DNA from: Clostridiales bacterium
Lineage (GTDB): Bacteria; Bacillota; DSM-16504; Desulfitibacterales; JAICDB01
DNA length: 50,892 nucleotides
Assembly: GCA_020063565.1 (NCBI GenBank)
Contig: JAICDB010000014.1
Coordinates: 1-50,892 of the forward strand
Direction of reading: 5' to 3'
The notes below the pieces were generated by a model that saw only the letters and a program-made list of their open reading frames with translations, did not search any database and had not been told where the DNA came from. This document shows positions 7,967 through 15,603 of this stretch, piece by piece. Each line of letters begins with the position of its first letter. The first letter of the stretch is position 1. The position numbers and the translations under genes were made by a program.

Positions 7967-9589
7967 ATGAAGCTTGTAACTGCAGCAGAAATGAGGAATC
8001 TGGATAATACAGCTATAAATGACTATGGCATTCCAGGCATAGTATTAATGGAAAATGCAGGGAAAAGTGTTGCCTCAAAATGCCTGGAACTTTTAGAAAA
8101 AGATTATACACATGATGGAGATTTGACTATCAAAAGAGTGCTCATTTTTGCAGGAAAAGGTAATAACGGCGGAGATGGCTTTGTTGTTGCCCGTCATCTT
8201 CTAAATAAAGGTTTGGATGTTAAGGTTTTTTTGCTGTGTCACCCTTCAGAATTAAAAGGAGATGCCGGGACCAACTTTAAAATTTTACAGAAAATGAACG
8301 TTAAAATATTTTCTGTTTTAGAAGAAAAAGACTTGCATCGAGTAGATATAGCACTAATGTATGCTGACCTGGTGGTAGATGCAATTTATGGAACAGGCTT
8401 TAAAGGGGCCGCTACAGGAATACCCGGTGAAATTTTAAAAATGCTTGCCCGTTTTAAAAGGACTGTTATAAGTGTTGATTTGCCTTCAGGGCTAGAAGCC
8501 GATACCGGTAAAGTTAATGGTCCGTGTGTAAAGGCAAATTATACACTGACATTTGGATTGCCTAAAATAGGCCTTTTTCTGGAACCGGGGGCAAACTATT
8601 GTGGCAATGTTGAAAATGTTGATATATCAATACCCAAGGAACTATTGGAATCACCTCAAATAAAGAAAAACTTAATTACCAGCAAATGGTGTTCTAAAAT
8701 ACTTCCCCGAAGGAAGCCTACAGGACATAAAGGTGATTATGGACGTGTACTTATCCTTGGTGGTTCGATGGGAATGACAGGCGCAATTTCGCTGGCTTGT
8801 CAAGGGGCGCTTCGTGCCGGGGCTGGATTAGTTACCGCAGGAATTCCCCGCAGTTTAAATCCTATTCTCGAACAAAAATTAACTGAAGCTATGACATACC
8901 CACTTCCCGAAACTGAAAATGCTACTCTGGGGCAAGAAGCTGTAGACCCTGTACTGGAACTTGCTGAAAAGTCGACTGTAGTGGCTATAGGGCCTGGTAT
9001 GTCTACACATCCGGCCGGAATCCACTTTCTCAAAAAGGTATTATCAGCTATAAATGTTCCAGTTGTGTTAGATGCAGACGCTTTAAATTTACTGGCTAAA
9101 ATATTGCAGGATGATAGTAATTTTCTAATAAAGTTAAAAGTACCGTTAGTATTAACTCCTCACCCGGGCGAAATGGCTCGTTTGACCGGTTTAAGAACTG
9201 CGGAAATTCAAGAAGACAGGATAGGCGTTGCACTTCAAAACTCCTCGGAGTGGGGTGTGACAGTTATTTTAAAAGGTGCCAGGACCGTTGTAGCATGTCC
9301 TGATGGAAGTATGTACTTAAATGTTACAGGCAACCCGGGCATGGCTACCGGAGGTTCGGGAGACGTACTTACGGGAATAATTGCAGCACTTATTGCCCAG
9401 GGCATTCAGGAACAGTTGGCTGCTGCCTTAGGGGTATATCTACATGGTGTAGCGGGTGATATAGCAGCTGCTGAAAAAGGTATTTATGGGATGGCTGCAG
9501 GAGATATTGTGGAATATTTACCGTCTGCTATACAAAAAATTGAAAAAAAGTACAGAAATAAATATACTGATGTAGTATATAATGACTAA
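7967..9589 (+). CDS. nnr: Bifunctional NAD(P)H-hydrate repair enzyme (epimerase + dehydratase)
   Basis: Repairs hydrated NADH and NADPH. The 540-aa protein joins an N-terminal YjeF/NnrE epimerase (MENAGKSVA near residue 25, GKGNNGGDGFVVAR near 66, DLPSGLEADTG near 170) with a C-terminal ADP-dependent dehydratase of the ribokinase-like NnrD type (GDYGRVLILGGS, VVLDADALN, LTPHPGEMARL, GNPGMATGGSGDVLTGI). The start is the ATG after GAGTGAGGTGAAG; an earlier in-frame start overlaps acpS without a site. Length is normal for the fused form. Confidence 0.93.
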   Translation: MKLVTAAEMRNLDNTAINDYGIPGIVLMENAGKSVASKCLELLEKDYTHDGDLTIKRVLIFAGKGNNGGDGFVVARHLLNKGLDVKVFLLCHPSELKGDAGTNFKILQKMNVKIFSVLEEKDLHRVDIALMYADLVVDAIYGTGFKGAATGIPGEILKMLARFKRTVISVDLPSGLEADTGKVNGPCVKANYTLTFGLPKIGLFLEPGANYCGNVENVDISIPKELLESPQIKKNLITSKWCSKILPRRKPTGHKGDYGRVLILGGSMGMTGAISLACQGALRAGAGLVTAGIPRSLNPILEQKLTEAMTYPLPETENATLGQEAVDPVLELAEKSTVVAIGPGMSTHPAGIHFLKKVLSAINVPVVLDADALNLLAKILQDDSNFLIKLKVPLVLTPHPGEMARLTGLRTAEIQEDRIGVALQNSSEWGVTVILKGARTVVACPDGSMYLNVTGNPGMATGGSGDVLTGIIAALIAQGIQEQLAAALGVYLHGVAGDIAAAEKGIYGMAAGDIVEYLPSAIQKIEKKYRNKYTDVVYND

Positions 9590-9624
9590 ATTGGGAATTA
9601 TTTAGTAAAGGAGATATATTTGCA

Positions 9625-10191
9625 ATGGACGAATTAAAACAAAGGATACTTTCTGAAGGACAGGTTCTTTCCGACAGCATACTTAAAGTAGATTCTTTTT
9701 TAAATCACCAGATAGATCCTACACTGATGCACCATATTGGCCAGGAGTTTGCCAGGAGATTCAGCAATGAGGAGATAACAAAGGTACTAACTGTTGAATC
9801 CTCAGGTATAGCAGTTGCTTTGATGACAGGATTGGCTTTAAAAACACCGGTTATCTTTGCCAAAAAGAAAAAAGCTACTACCATGGATAAGGATGTCTAC
9901 GTGGGAAAAATATACTCTTTTACTCGCAGGGAAGATGTCTATATAGCTGTAGCTAAAAGGTATTTGTCATCAGAAGATAAAGTATTGATAGTAGATGATT
10001 TCCTAGCAACCGGAGAAGCTGCTCAGGGTATGTTGCAAATAGTTGAGCAGGCCGGTGCAAAAGTTGTAGGGGTTGGAATAGCCATTGAAAAAGCATTTCA
10101 GAAAGGTGGTGAAATATTAAGAGAAAAAGGAATAAGATTGGAGACTTTGGTACAGGTTACCAATTTATCCCATGGTCAGGTAGAGCTATAA
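9625..10191 (+). CDS. xpt: Xanthine phosphoribosyltransferase
   Basis: Salvages xanthine to XMP using PRPP. The 188-aa protein has the PRPP-binding loop KVLIVDDFLATGEA near residue 119 and the N-terminal MDELKQRILSEGQVLSD typical of Xpt; lengths match. AAAGGAG precedes the ATG. Bacillus xpt is governed by a guanine riboswitch, but the 35-base gap here is too short to hold one, so regulation must differ or lie further upstream. Confidence 0.93.
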   Translation: MDELKQRILSEGQVLSDSILKVDSFLNHQIDPTLMHHIGQEFARRFSNEEITKVLTVESSGIAVALMTGLALKTPVIFAKKKKATTMDKDVYVGKIYSFTRREDVYIAVAKRYLSSEDKVLIVDDFLATGEAAQGMLQIVEQAGAKVVGVGIAIEKAFQKGGEILREKGIRLETLVQVTNLSHGQVEL

Positions 10192-10229
10192 TTTTTGTCG
10201 ATGAAAATCGACTTAAGCAAGATTATTAC

Positions 10230-10258
10230 TTGAATAATAAATTCATAAAAGATATAAT
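10230..10258 (+). promoter_or_regulatory. Sigma-A promoter for the toxin-antitoxin pair
   Basis: TTGAAT and TATAAT with an exact 17-base spacer, about 66 bases before the antitoxin start. A short hairpin (GTCGA/TCGAC) at 10197-10212 sits just upstream. Confidence 0.65.
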
Positions 10259-10324
10259 ATAGTGTAGCTTTTTATATATACATTCTACTATGAAACTTAA
10301 ACAGGAATGCAGGGGGTGCAACTC

Positions 10325-10600
10325 TTGGCAGGCGTTAAGAGAATAATGATTAGTCTTCCTGAAAGCCTTCTTGAGGAGGTTGATGGATTGGCAAATATAG
10401 AGCAACGCAATCGGAGTGAGTTTATCAGGGAGGCAATGAGGTGTTATATAGCTGAGAAAAAAAAGCGCAGCCTAAGAGAACAAATGAAAAAAGGATATCA
10501 GGAAATGGCTAAAATTAATCTTTCCCTGGCTGTTGAAAATTATGAAGCTGAAAATGAAGTACAAGATTATTACGAAGAAAAGTTAGCGGAGTGTAAGTGA
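10325..10600 (+). CDS. ndoAI: EndoAI/MazE-type antitoxin (ribbon-helix-helix)
   Basis: The 91-aa protein begins with a ribbon-helix-helix DNA-binding segment ([19 protein letters not shown], then [11 protein letters not shown]) and ends with a charged helix that would clamp the toxin. The TTG at 10325 is preferred because GCAGGGGGTG lies upstream and homologues begin near AGVKRIM; an ATG at 10307 overlaps that site. The stop overlaps the toxin start (TGATG). It should repress its own promoter at 10230. Confidence 0.88.
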   Translation: MAGVKRIMISLPESLLEEVDGLANIEQRNRSEFIREAMRCYIAEKKKRSLREQMKKGYQEMAKINLSLAVENYEAENEVQDYYEEKLAECK

Positions 10601-10953
10601 TGGTTCACGTACGTAGGGGAGATATATTTTATGCTTATTTAAATCCAGTGGTAGGCTCTGAGCAAGGAGGTACCAGACCTGTCTTAATCATCCAAAATGA
10701 TATTGGCAACCAGTATAGCCCTACCACTATTGTGGCAGCAGTAACTTCCCAAATATCTAAAGCAAAGCTGCCAACCCATGTAGAGATGCCAAAAGAAAAA
10801 AGTGGCCTTGAAAAAGATTCGGTAATTTTAACTGAACAAATACGAACAATTGATAAAAGCAGGCTGAAACAAAAAGTGGCTTCTCTAGATGACGAATTTA
10901 TGGAATGTGTTTCCAACGCGCTAGAAATCAGCCTTGGTCTAACTGATATTTAA
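10600..10953 (+). CDS. ndoA: EndoA/MazF-type mRNA interferase toxin
   Basis: The 117-aa protein has the PemK/MazF fold signature [20 protein letters not shown], then RPVLIIQND and a TTIVAAVTS strand, as in Bacillus EndoA, which cuts RNA at UACAU. The ATG at 10600 overlaps the antitoxin stop; a GTG three bases earlier is also in frame. Length and order (antitoxin first) are standard. A terminator follows at once. Confidence 0.93.
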   Translation: MVHVRRGDIFYAYLNPVVGSEQGGTRPVLIIQNDIGNQYSPTTIVAAVTSQISKAKLPTHVEMPKEKSGLEKDSVILTEQIRTIDKSRLKQKVASLDDEFMECVSNALEISLGLTDI

Positions 10954-10958
10954 GCAAG

Positions 10959-10988
10959 TGTCTACTTTGTAGAAAGTAGGCATTTTTT
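10959..10988 (+). terminator. Rho-independent terminator after ndoA
   Basis: TGTCTACTTT and AAAGTAGGCA form a 10-bp stem with one mismatch and a 4-base loop, followed by six Ts. Confidence 0.85.
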
Positions 10989-11031
10989 AATCTCCTCTCT
11001 CCATATATTTATTATAAAGGGGGAGAGTAAG

Positions 11032-11748
11032 ATGGATAAACCGTTGATAGGTATTACCTGTGCACAAGATACAGCAGAGCAGAGATATTGGTTAAGGGAA
11101 TATTATGTTCATGTTATAGAAAAGTGCGGTGGCATTCCAATTATTTTACCGCCGGTTGAAGTTAATAATATTGCTAAACACATAGAAACAGTCTCAGGTT
11201 TAATTCTTTCCGGTGGTGTGGACGTGGATCCGGTCTTTTTTGGCTCTGAACCGCTCCCAGGGTGTGGTGAAATAACCCCGGAAAGGGACTACTATGAAAT
11301 AGAACTGGTTAAGAAATATTTAGAAACTGCCAAACCCTTACTTGCGATCTGCCGTGGGCTTCAGGTATTAAATATTGCGTGCGGTGGCTTTATTTATCAG
11401 GATATCTACAGTGAATTGGATGGTCCCCTTCTTAAACACTCCCAATTAGCCCCTAAATGGCACGCTACTCACTCTATAAGTTTACAAAAGAACAGTATCT
11501 TACATAATATTTTCGCTAAAAGCGCCTTGAGGGTAAATAGCTTTCATCACCAGGCTGTGAGTATTCCGGCAAAGGACTTTGAAATAGTCGCTAAAAGTCC
11601 TGATGGAATTGTGGAAGCAATAGAGCATAAATTTCACCCCTTCACAATTGGGATCCAATGGCACCCGGAATGTATGGCTGAAAAAAACAGGGACCAAATG
11701 CAACTTTTTGAAAAATTTGTAAAATATTGTAAAGAGAGCGGAAACTAA
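11032..11748 (+). CDS. Class I glutamine amidotransferase-like peptidase C26 (PuuD type)
   Basis: The 238-aa protein has the amidotransferase triad: the nucleophile in LAICRGLQVLN near residue 104, and GIQWHPE near 211 with His and Glu. LSGGVDVDP near residue 62 and FHHQAV match gamma-glutamyl-gamma-aminobutyrate hydrolases, which split gamma-glutamyl amides. The substrate is not shown by the context: no puu genes are near. GGGGGAGAG precedes the ATG. Confidence 0.87.
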   Translation: MDKPLIGITCAQDTAEQRYWLREYYVHVIEKCGGIPIILPPVEVNNIAKHIETVSGLILSGGVDVDPVFFGSEPLPGCGEITPERDYYEIELVKKYLETAKPLLAICRGLQVLNIACGGFIYQDIYSELDGPLLKHSQLAPKWHATHSISLQKNSILHNIFAKSALRVNSFHHQAVSIPAKDFEIVAKSPDGIVEAIEHKFHPFTIGIQWHPECMAEKNRDQMQLFEKFVKYCKESGN

Positions 11749-11904
11749 TTGCTCCAATATTTTGATAAATTTGAAAAAATAAATATGACATAAAATGACA
11801 AAACAAGTCAAAAAATAGCAAGGGAAAATGTACTTCTATGTGGAAGAAAATCGTAAAATGGTAAATATCTATATTGTCCTAATTATATATAAGGGGTGTA
11901 AAAG

Positions 11905-12288
11905 GTGCTAAAAGTTTTAATAGTTGATGATCAAAAAGGGATCCAACAAATGTTGCAGGCTTTTTTTGAAATAGAAGGTTATGAAACGGTTACTGCAAAC
12001 AATGGCAGTGAGGCTGTTGAATGGGTTAAAAAAGGGAATATTGATCTGGTTATAATGGATGTCAAAATGCCCATTATGGGAGGTATTGAGGCTTTAAAAG
12101 ATATCAGGAAAATAAATCCTCAATTACCGGTCATTATGATGACGGCATATGCGGAATTCAATCAAAAATCTACAGCTCAAAAGCTGGGGATTATTGACTG
12201 GTTGTACAAGCCTTTGGATATTGAACTATTAAAGGAGATTGTAAGAAATATTTTCCATGAAAAAGAAAAAAATATTGGTGGCATCTAA
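11905..12288 (+). CDS. Single-domain response regulator, Spo0F-like
   Basis: The 127-aa protein is a receiver domain only: VDDQ acid pair near residue 8, phospho-acceptor in LVIMDVKMP near 53, MMTAYAE switch region, and KPLD near 102. In sporulating Firmicutes such proteins relay phosphate to Spo0B; whether this one does is inference. GTG start after AAGGGGTGTAAAAGG. It is a lone gene, with the aromatic operon promoter starting 9 bases after its stop. Confidence 0.82.
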   Translation: MLKVLIVDDQKGIQQMLQAFFEIEGYETVTANNGSEAVEWVKKGNIDLVIMDVKMPIMGGIEALKDIRKINPQLPVIMMTAYAEFNQKSTAQKLGIIDWLYKPLDIELLKEIVRNIFHEKEKNIGGI

Positions 12289-12296
12289 AAAGTATC

Positions 12297-12325
12297 TTGC
12301 ATAGATATATAAGAAATGATATAAT
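12297..12325 (+). promoter_or_regulatory. Sigma-A promoter of the T-box leader
   Basis: TTGCAT and a perfect TATAAT are separated by 17 bases. A start near 12332 would place Stem I of the T-box about 25 bases into the RNA. Confidence 0.75.
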
Positions 12326-12482
12326 AGCAAAAAATTAATTACGTCAACTTCTATGAAGGGGAAAAGTAGGTTAAACACAGCTTTCTAGGGAGGGAATGTC
12401 ATCGACTGGAAGCATTCCTAAAGTATGCTTAGCTGAAGTTCTCCCCTGAGATGCCGAATTGAAAGATTAATTAAGAGTTCTA

Positions 12483-12584
12483 CCCGGCACTTAGCCCAAT
12501 GATTAATTTCTATTATACCATTAGTTGTAGCTAGACTGTAAATTAATGGTAGTTATTTTGCTAATAGCTGAGCTAAGTGCCGGG
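12483..12584. repeat. 13-bp perfect inverted repeat with 76-base loop
   Basis: CCCGGCACTTAGC at 12483 and GCTAAGTGCCGGG ending 12584 are exact inverted copies. The loop holds a second inverted pair (TACCATTA and TAATGGTA). As RNA it would make a long closed arm inside the T-box leader. Confidence 0.8.
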
Positions 12585-12767
12585 CGCGCGGACTTTTAGA
12601 ACTCCATCATCAAATTAGTGTTCTAAAAGGAGCACGAGAGACACGAGAAGTTCAAGGCGGCGAAGGCTTTGAGCAGCGGAGCGTACATAGAAGTACGTGA
12701 GCAGCGCAGAAGACGAGCCAACGAAGAAATTCGAAGTGGATTTCGCGCGGATTTTTAGAACTCCATC
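12585..12767. repeat. Repeat unit bounded by 24-bp direct repeats
   Basis: CGCGCGGACTTTTAGAACTC plus CATC at 12585-12608 recurs at 12744-12767 with one change (C to T), a period of 159 bases. Between them the DNA is GC-richer than its surroundings, with TTTTAGAAC/GTTCTAAAA inverted arms (12594-12628) and a CGTAC/GTACG hairpin near 12681. No coding frame is credible. It looks like a non-coding interspersed repeat inserted in the T-box leader. Confidence 0.65.
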
Positions 12768-12908
12768 TTAAGTAGATTCGGACGGAGACTTCCACCGTTA
12801 AAAGGAAGAAGGTATCGGAATTTATTTCCCGTACCTGTAGAGCGCTTTTTATAGGGTGGTACCGCGAAAAAAGCTTTTCGCCCCTAGGGGTGAAAAGCTT
12901 TTATTTTT

Positions 12909-13018
12909 AGGTTACAGGTTAGGTAATAAATTCCCGTACCTGAGAGTGGGTGCTTAGCCAATTAGAGTGGTACCGCGGATGCAAGCCTTCCGTCTCTAGG
13001 AGATGGAAGGTTTTTTTT
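12909..13018 (+). promoter_or_regulatory. Second, partial T-box: antiterminator/terminator module without Stem I
   Basis: AGAGTGGTACCGCGG at 12964-12978 is a second T-box core, preceded by CCCGTACCTGAGAG as in the first copy (CCCGTACCTGTAGAG). A terminator stem (CCTTCC..TCT with AGATGGAAGG) and eight Ts end at 13018. Only 55 bases separate it from the first terminator, too few for a Stem I, so it cannot read a codon by itself. It is either a duplicated decoding tail served by the upstream Stem I or a decayed relic. Confidence 0.75.
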
Positions 13019-13037
13019 ATAAACTGGAGGTGATTTT

Positions 13038-13064
13038 ATGAGACTATGGATTAAAAAGTACTGA
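13038..13064 (+). CDS. Possible 8-codon leader peptide MRLWIKKY
   Basis: An ATG with a strong GGAGGTGA 6 bases upstream opens an 8-codon frame ending in TGA, right after the second T-box terminator. It may be the stranded start of a lost first gene of the operon, or a leader peptide containing Trp and Tyr. The 13065-13235 stretch after it shows only AT-rich DNA and a direct repetition of TAGGATGGTAG (13189 and 13225 areas). Confidence 0.3.
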   Translation: MRLWIKKY

Positions 13065-13266
13065 ATAACCAAGAATAAAGGAAAAAATAAATAATTTCTA
13101 AATTTTGTGGGGCAAAAACAGGAATTTTACACTTGCAGTTGAGATGATTTAGTGGTAAATTCTTAATTATATAGGTAGGCAAACTGGTAGGATGGTAGTT
13201 GATTACGGAATGAAAATAGTATGTAGGATGGTAGAATGGTAGGGAGTGAGTCTTTTGAAAAGTTAT

Positions 13267-13287
13267 CGCCCCCTGGGGCGTTTTTTT
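13267..13287 (+). terminator. Rho-independent terminator just before aroF
   Basis: CGCCCCCTGGGGCG, a compact GC-only hairpin, followed by seven Ts, about 100 bases before aroF. If active it would stop read-through from the T-box leader, so a second promoter or an antitermination partner is needed for aroF. Confidence 0.75.
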
Positions 13288-13389
13288 GTCTAAAATATGA
13301 GAACTACTCCTTGCCGAGCACTAGCGCTATAATCATTTATTACCTGTTTTGCCTCCTAAAAAATAACTTTACACAGGAGGGGATACCAA

Positions 13390-14403
13390 ATGATTATTTT
13401 AATGACTCCGCAGGCTAAGGAAGAGGACGTTGAGAGGATTGTAAAGGTGATTAACGAGAAGGGTTACAGAAATCACACCCATAAGGGAGAAAAGCATTAT
13501 GTTATTGGAATCATTGGAGATGTAAACAAAATTTCGGCAGAACAATTTGAGGCATATCCCGAGGTGGAAAAGGTAGTAAGGGTGAGTCACCCTTTTAAGC
13601 TTGCAAGTAGAGATTTTGTTCCCGAATCTACCGTAGTTAAGGTTGGAGATGTTGAAATTGGTTCTGACAAAGTAGTGGTAATGGCTGGTCCTTGTGCTGT
13701 TGAATCCAGAGAGTTACTTATCGAAACGGCACAGGCAGTTAAAGAAGCGGGAGCCACTATCCTTAGAGGGGGAGCATATAAGCCGCGGACTTCCCCGTAT
13801 AGTTTCCAAGGTCTAGGAAAAGAAGGTTTACAATATTTGAAGGAAGCAAGTAGAATGACAGGTATGCCCTTTATATCGGAAGTTATGGCGCCCGGCGATG
13901 TAGAAATGGTTCATGAGTATGTTGATATATTTCAAATCGGCGCCAGAAACTCCCAAAACTTTTCACTTTTACGCGAGGTAGGAAAAACTAAAAAGCCTGT
14001 AATGCTAAAAAGGGGTATGATGACCACTATCGAAGAGTGGTTAATGTCGGCAGAATATATTTTAGCAGAAGGAAACCCCAATGTAATTCTCTGCGAGAGG
14101 GGTATCAGAACCTTTGAAAAGTATACCCGCAATACCCTCGACTTGAGTGCTGTTCCCCTTGTTAAAAAGTTGAGCCACCTGCCCATAATAGTAGATCCCA
14201 GTCATGGTACAGGGCAGTGGCGTTTAGTGGAACCGATGGCAAGGGCAGCAATTGCAGCAGGCGCTGACGGTATTATAGTTGAGGTGCATCCTGACCCGAA
14301 AGTGGCGCTTTCAGACGGGCAGCAGTCATTAACCTTTGAAAGATTTAATGATTTAATGCAAAACTTAAAACCAATAGCTGCAGCAGTGCAAAGGTCAATA
14401 TAG
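13390..14403 (+). CDS. aroF: 3-deoxy-7-phosphoheptulonate (DAHP) synthase, type I-beta
   Basis: First step of the shikimate pathway, from phosphoenolpyruvate and erythrose 4-phosphate. The 337-aa protein has an N-terminal ferredoxin-like regulatory domain (about residues 1-70; in Thermotoga this part mediates feedback inhibition by Tyr/Phe) and the catalytic barrel with [11 protein letters not shown] near residue 96, [16 protein letters not shown] near 136, and IVDPSHGTG near 268. GGAGGGG precedes the ATG. It heads the aro operon; aroC starts 12 bases after its stop. Confidence 0.94.
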   Translation: MIILMTPQAKEEDVERIVKVINEKGYRNHTHKGEKHYVIGIIGDVNKISAEQFEAYPEVEKVVRVSHPFKLASRDFVPESTVVKVGDVEIGSDKVVVMAGPCAVESRELLIETAQAVKEAGATILRGGAYKPRTSPYSFQGLGKEGLQYLKEASRMTGMPFISEVMAPGDVEMVHEYVDIFQIGARNSQNFSLLREVGKTKKPVMLKRGMMTTIEEWLMSAEYILAEGNPNVILCERGIRTFEKYTRNTLDLSAVPLVKKLSHLPIIVDPSHGTGQWRLVEPMARAAIAAGADGIIVEVHPDPKVALSDGQQSLTFERFNDLMQNLKPIAAAVQRSI

Positions 14404-14415
14404 GAGTGAATTAGT

Positions 14416-15603
14416 ATGCTAAGATTTCTAACTGCCGGTGAGTCCCATGGGAAATCCCTTGTGGCTATTATCGAGGGATTTCCCGCTGGGGTTCCCGTAA
14501 CTGTAGAAGACATAAATTGGGATTTGAAAAGAAGGCAAAAGGGATATGGAAGAGGTAAGAGGCAAAATATTGAAAGGGATAAAGTAGAAATCCTTTCAGG
14601 AGTACGTGGTGGGGAAACGCTGGGTTCACCAATTACCTTGAAAATAGACAACCGCGACTGGGAAAACTGGCAGGAAATAATGTCACCTGTTACTAAGGCT
14701 CAGGATAAAGCTGTCAAAAAACCGCGACCGGGCCATGCCGACTTGACCGGAGGTTTAAAATATGACAGGCAGGATCTGCGCGACATTTTGGAGAGGGCCA
14801 GCGCCAGGGAGACTGCTATCAGAACGGCCGTAGGCGCAGTTTGTAAAAAGCTTCTCAGGGAGCTTGGCGTAGAACTTCTAAGTCATGTCATTACAATAGG
14901 GGGAGCTGGCTGGGAAGGTTTTTCCCCTGATGAGGAGCTTAAAATTGATCTGACTGATGTCCGGAAAACAATTGAAGATTCCCCCGTCAGGTGTCTGGAT
15001 GAAAAGGCGCAGGAAAATATGATTATGGAGATTGATAAAGCTCAGGAACAGGGGGATACCCTTGGCGGCATATTTGAGGTTATTGCCCTTGGACTTCCCC
15101 CCGGCCTGGGAAGCCATGTACACTGGGATAGGAGACTTGAAGGCAAGCTGGCAGCTGCTTTAATGTCATTAAACGGCGCTAAGGCGGTTGAAGTTGGCCT
15201 TGGCAAGGAGAGCGCCTATAGGACCGGTTATCGTGTACATGATGAAATCAGACTTCAGGAAGGAAAACTGTGGCGCCCTACAAACAGGGCAGGTGGATTG
15301 GAAGGTGGTATCACCACCGGGGAACCCCTTGTCTTACGGGTAACACAAAAACCTATCAGCACCTTGAGACGTTCCATTACTTCTGTCCATTTGGAAGAAA
15401 TGAAAGAAACCGTGGCGCATCATGAAAGGTCCGACGTATGCGCAGTTCCGGCGGCGGCTGTTATAGGTGAAGCGCTAACAGCAATTGTCCTGGCGGAAGC
15501 TTTTCTCGAGAAATTTGGCGGTGACACCCTGGGAGAGCTTAAATCCAACCTTGCTGCCTATTATGAAAGAATAGCCGGGAGGGGATGGGTGCCATGTCTT
15601 TAA
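14416..15603 (+). CDS. aroC: Chorismate synthase
   Basis: Converts 5-enolpyruvylshikimate 3-phosphate to chorismate with reduced FMN. The 395-aa protein shows the three family signatures: GESHGKSLVAIIEGFPAG at residue 8, an ARETAIRTAVGAV segment near 134, and RSDVCAVPAAAVIGE near 338. Length is normal. AGGAG lies before the ATG, and the 3' end overlaps the aroKB start by 10 bases. Confidence 0.96.
   Translation: MLRFLTAGESHGKSLVAIIEGFPAGVPVTVEDINWDLKRRQKGYGRGKRQNIERDKVEILSGVRGGETLGSPITLKIDNRDWENWQEIMSPVTKAQDKAVKKPRPGHADLTGGLKYDRQDLRDILERASARETAIRTAVGAVCKKLLRELGVELLSHVITIGGAGWEGFSPDEELKIDLTDVRKTIEDSPVRCLDEKAQENMIMEIDKAQEQGDTLGGIFEVIALGLPPGLGSHVHWDRRLEGKLAAALMSLNGAKAVEVGLGKESAYRTGYRVHDEIRLQEGKLWRPTNRAGGLEGGITTGEPLVLRVTQKPISTLRRSITSVHLEEMKETVAHHERSDVCAVPAAAVIGEALTAIVLAEAFLEKFGGDTLGELKSNLAAYYERIAGRGWVPCL

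Larger units (their letters stand above)
12357..12908 (+). promoter_or_regulatory. T-box riboswitch leader, phenylalanine (UUC) specifier, with inserted repeat
   Basis: Stem I can be folded by hand: base helix AGGGGA (12357) with TCCCCT (12442), an AGTA motif at 12365, upper helix CAGCT (12378) with AGCTG (12431), distal TGGAAG at 12407. The 3' side of the specifier loop reads GAAGTTC, placing TTC (12439-12441) just above the base helix, so tRNA-Phe is the likely ligand. The conserved T-box AGGGTGGTACCGCG is at 12853-12866, and a long terminator stem (AAGCTTTTCGCCCC with GGGGTGAAAAGCTT) with Ts ends at 12908. Uncharged tRNA-Phe would favour the antiterminator and transcription of the aro genes. 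About 290 bases of repeat DNA sit between Stem I and the antiterminator. Confidence 0.88.

Noticed and set aside
9590-9624. Guanine riboswitch before xpt
   Set aside because: The gap is only 35 bases and lacks the conserved purine-riboswitch core.
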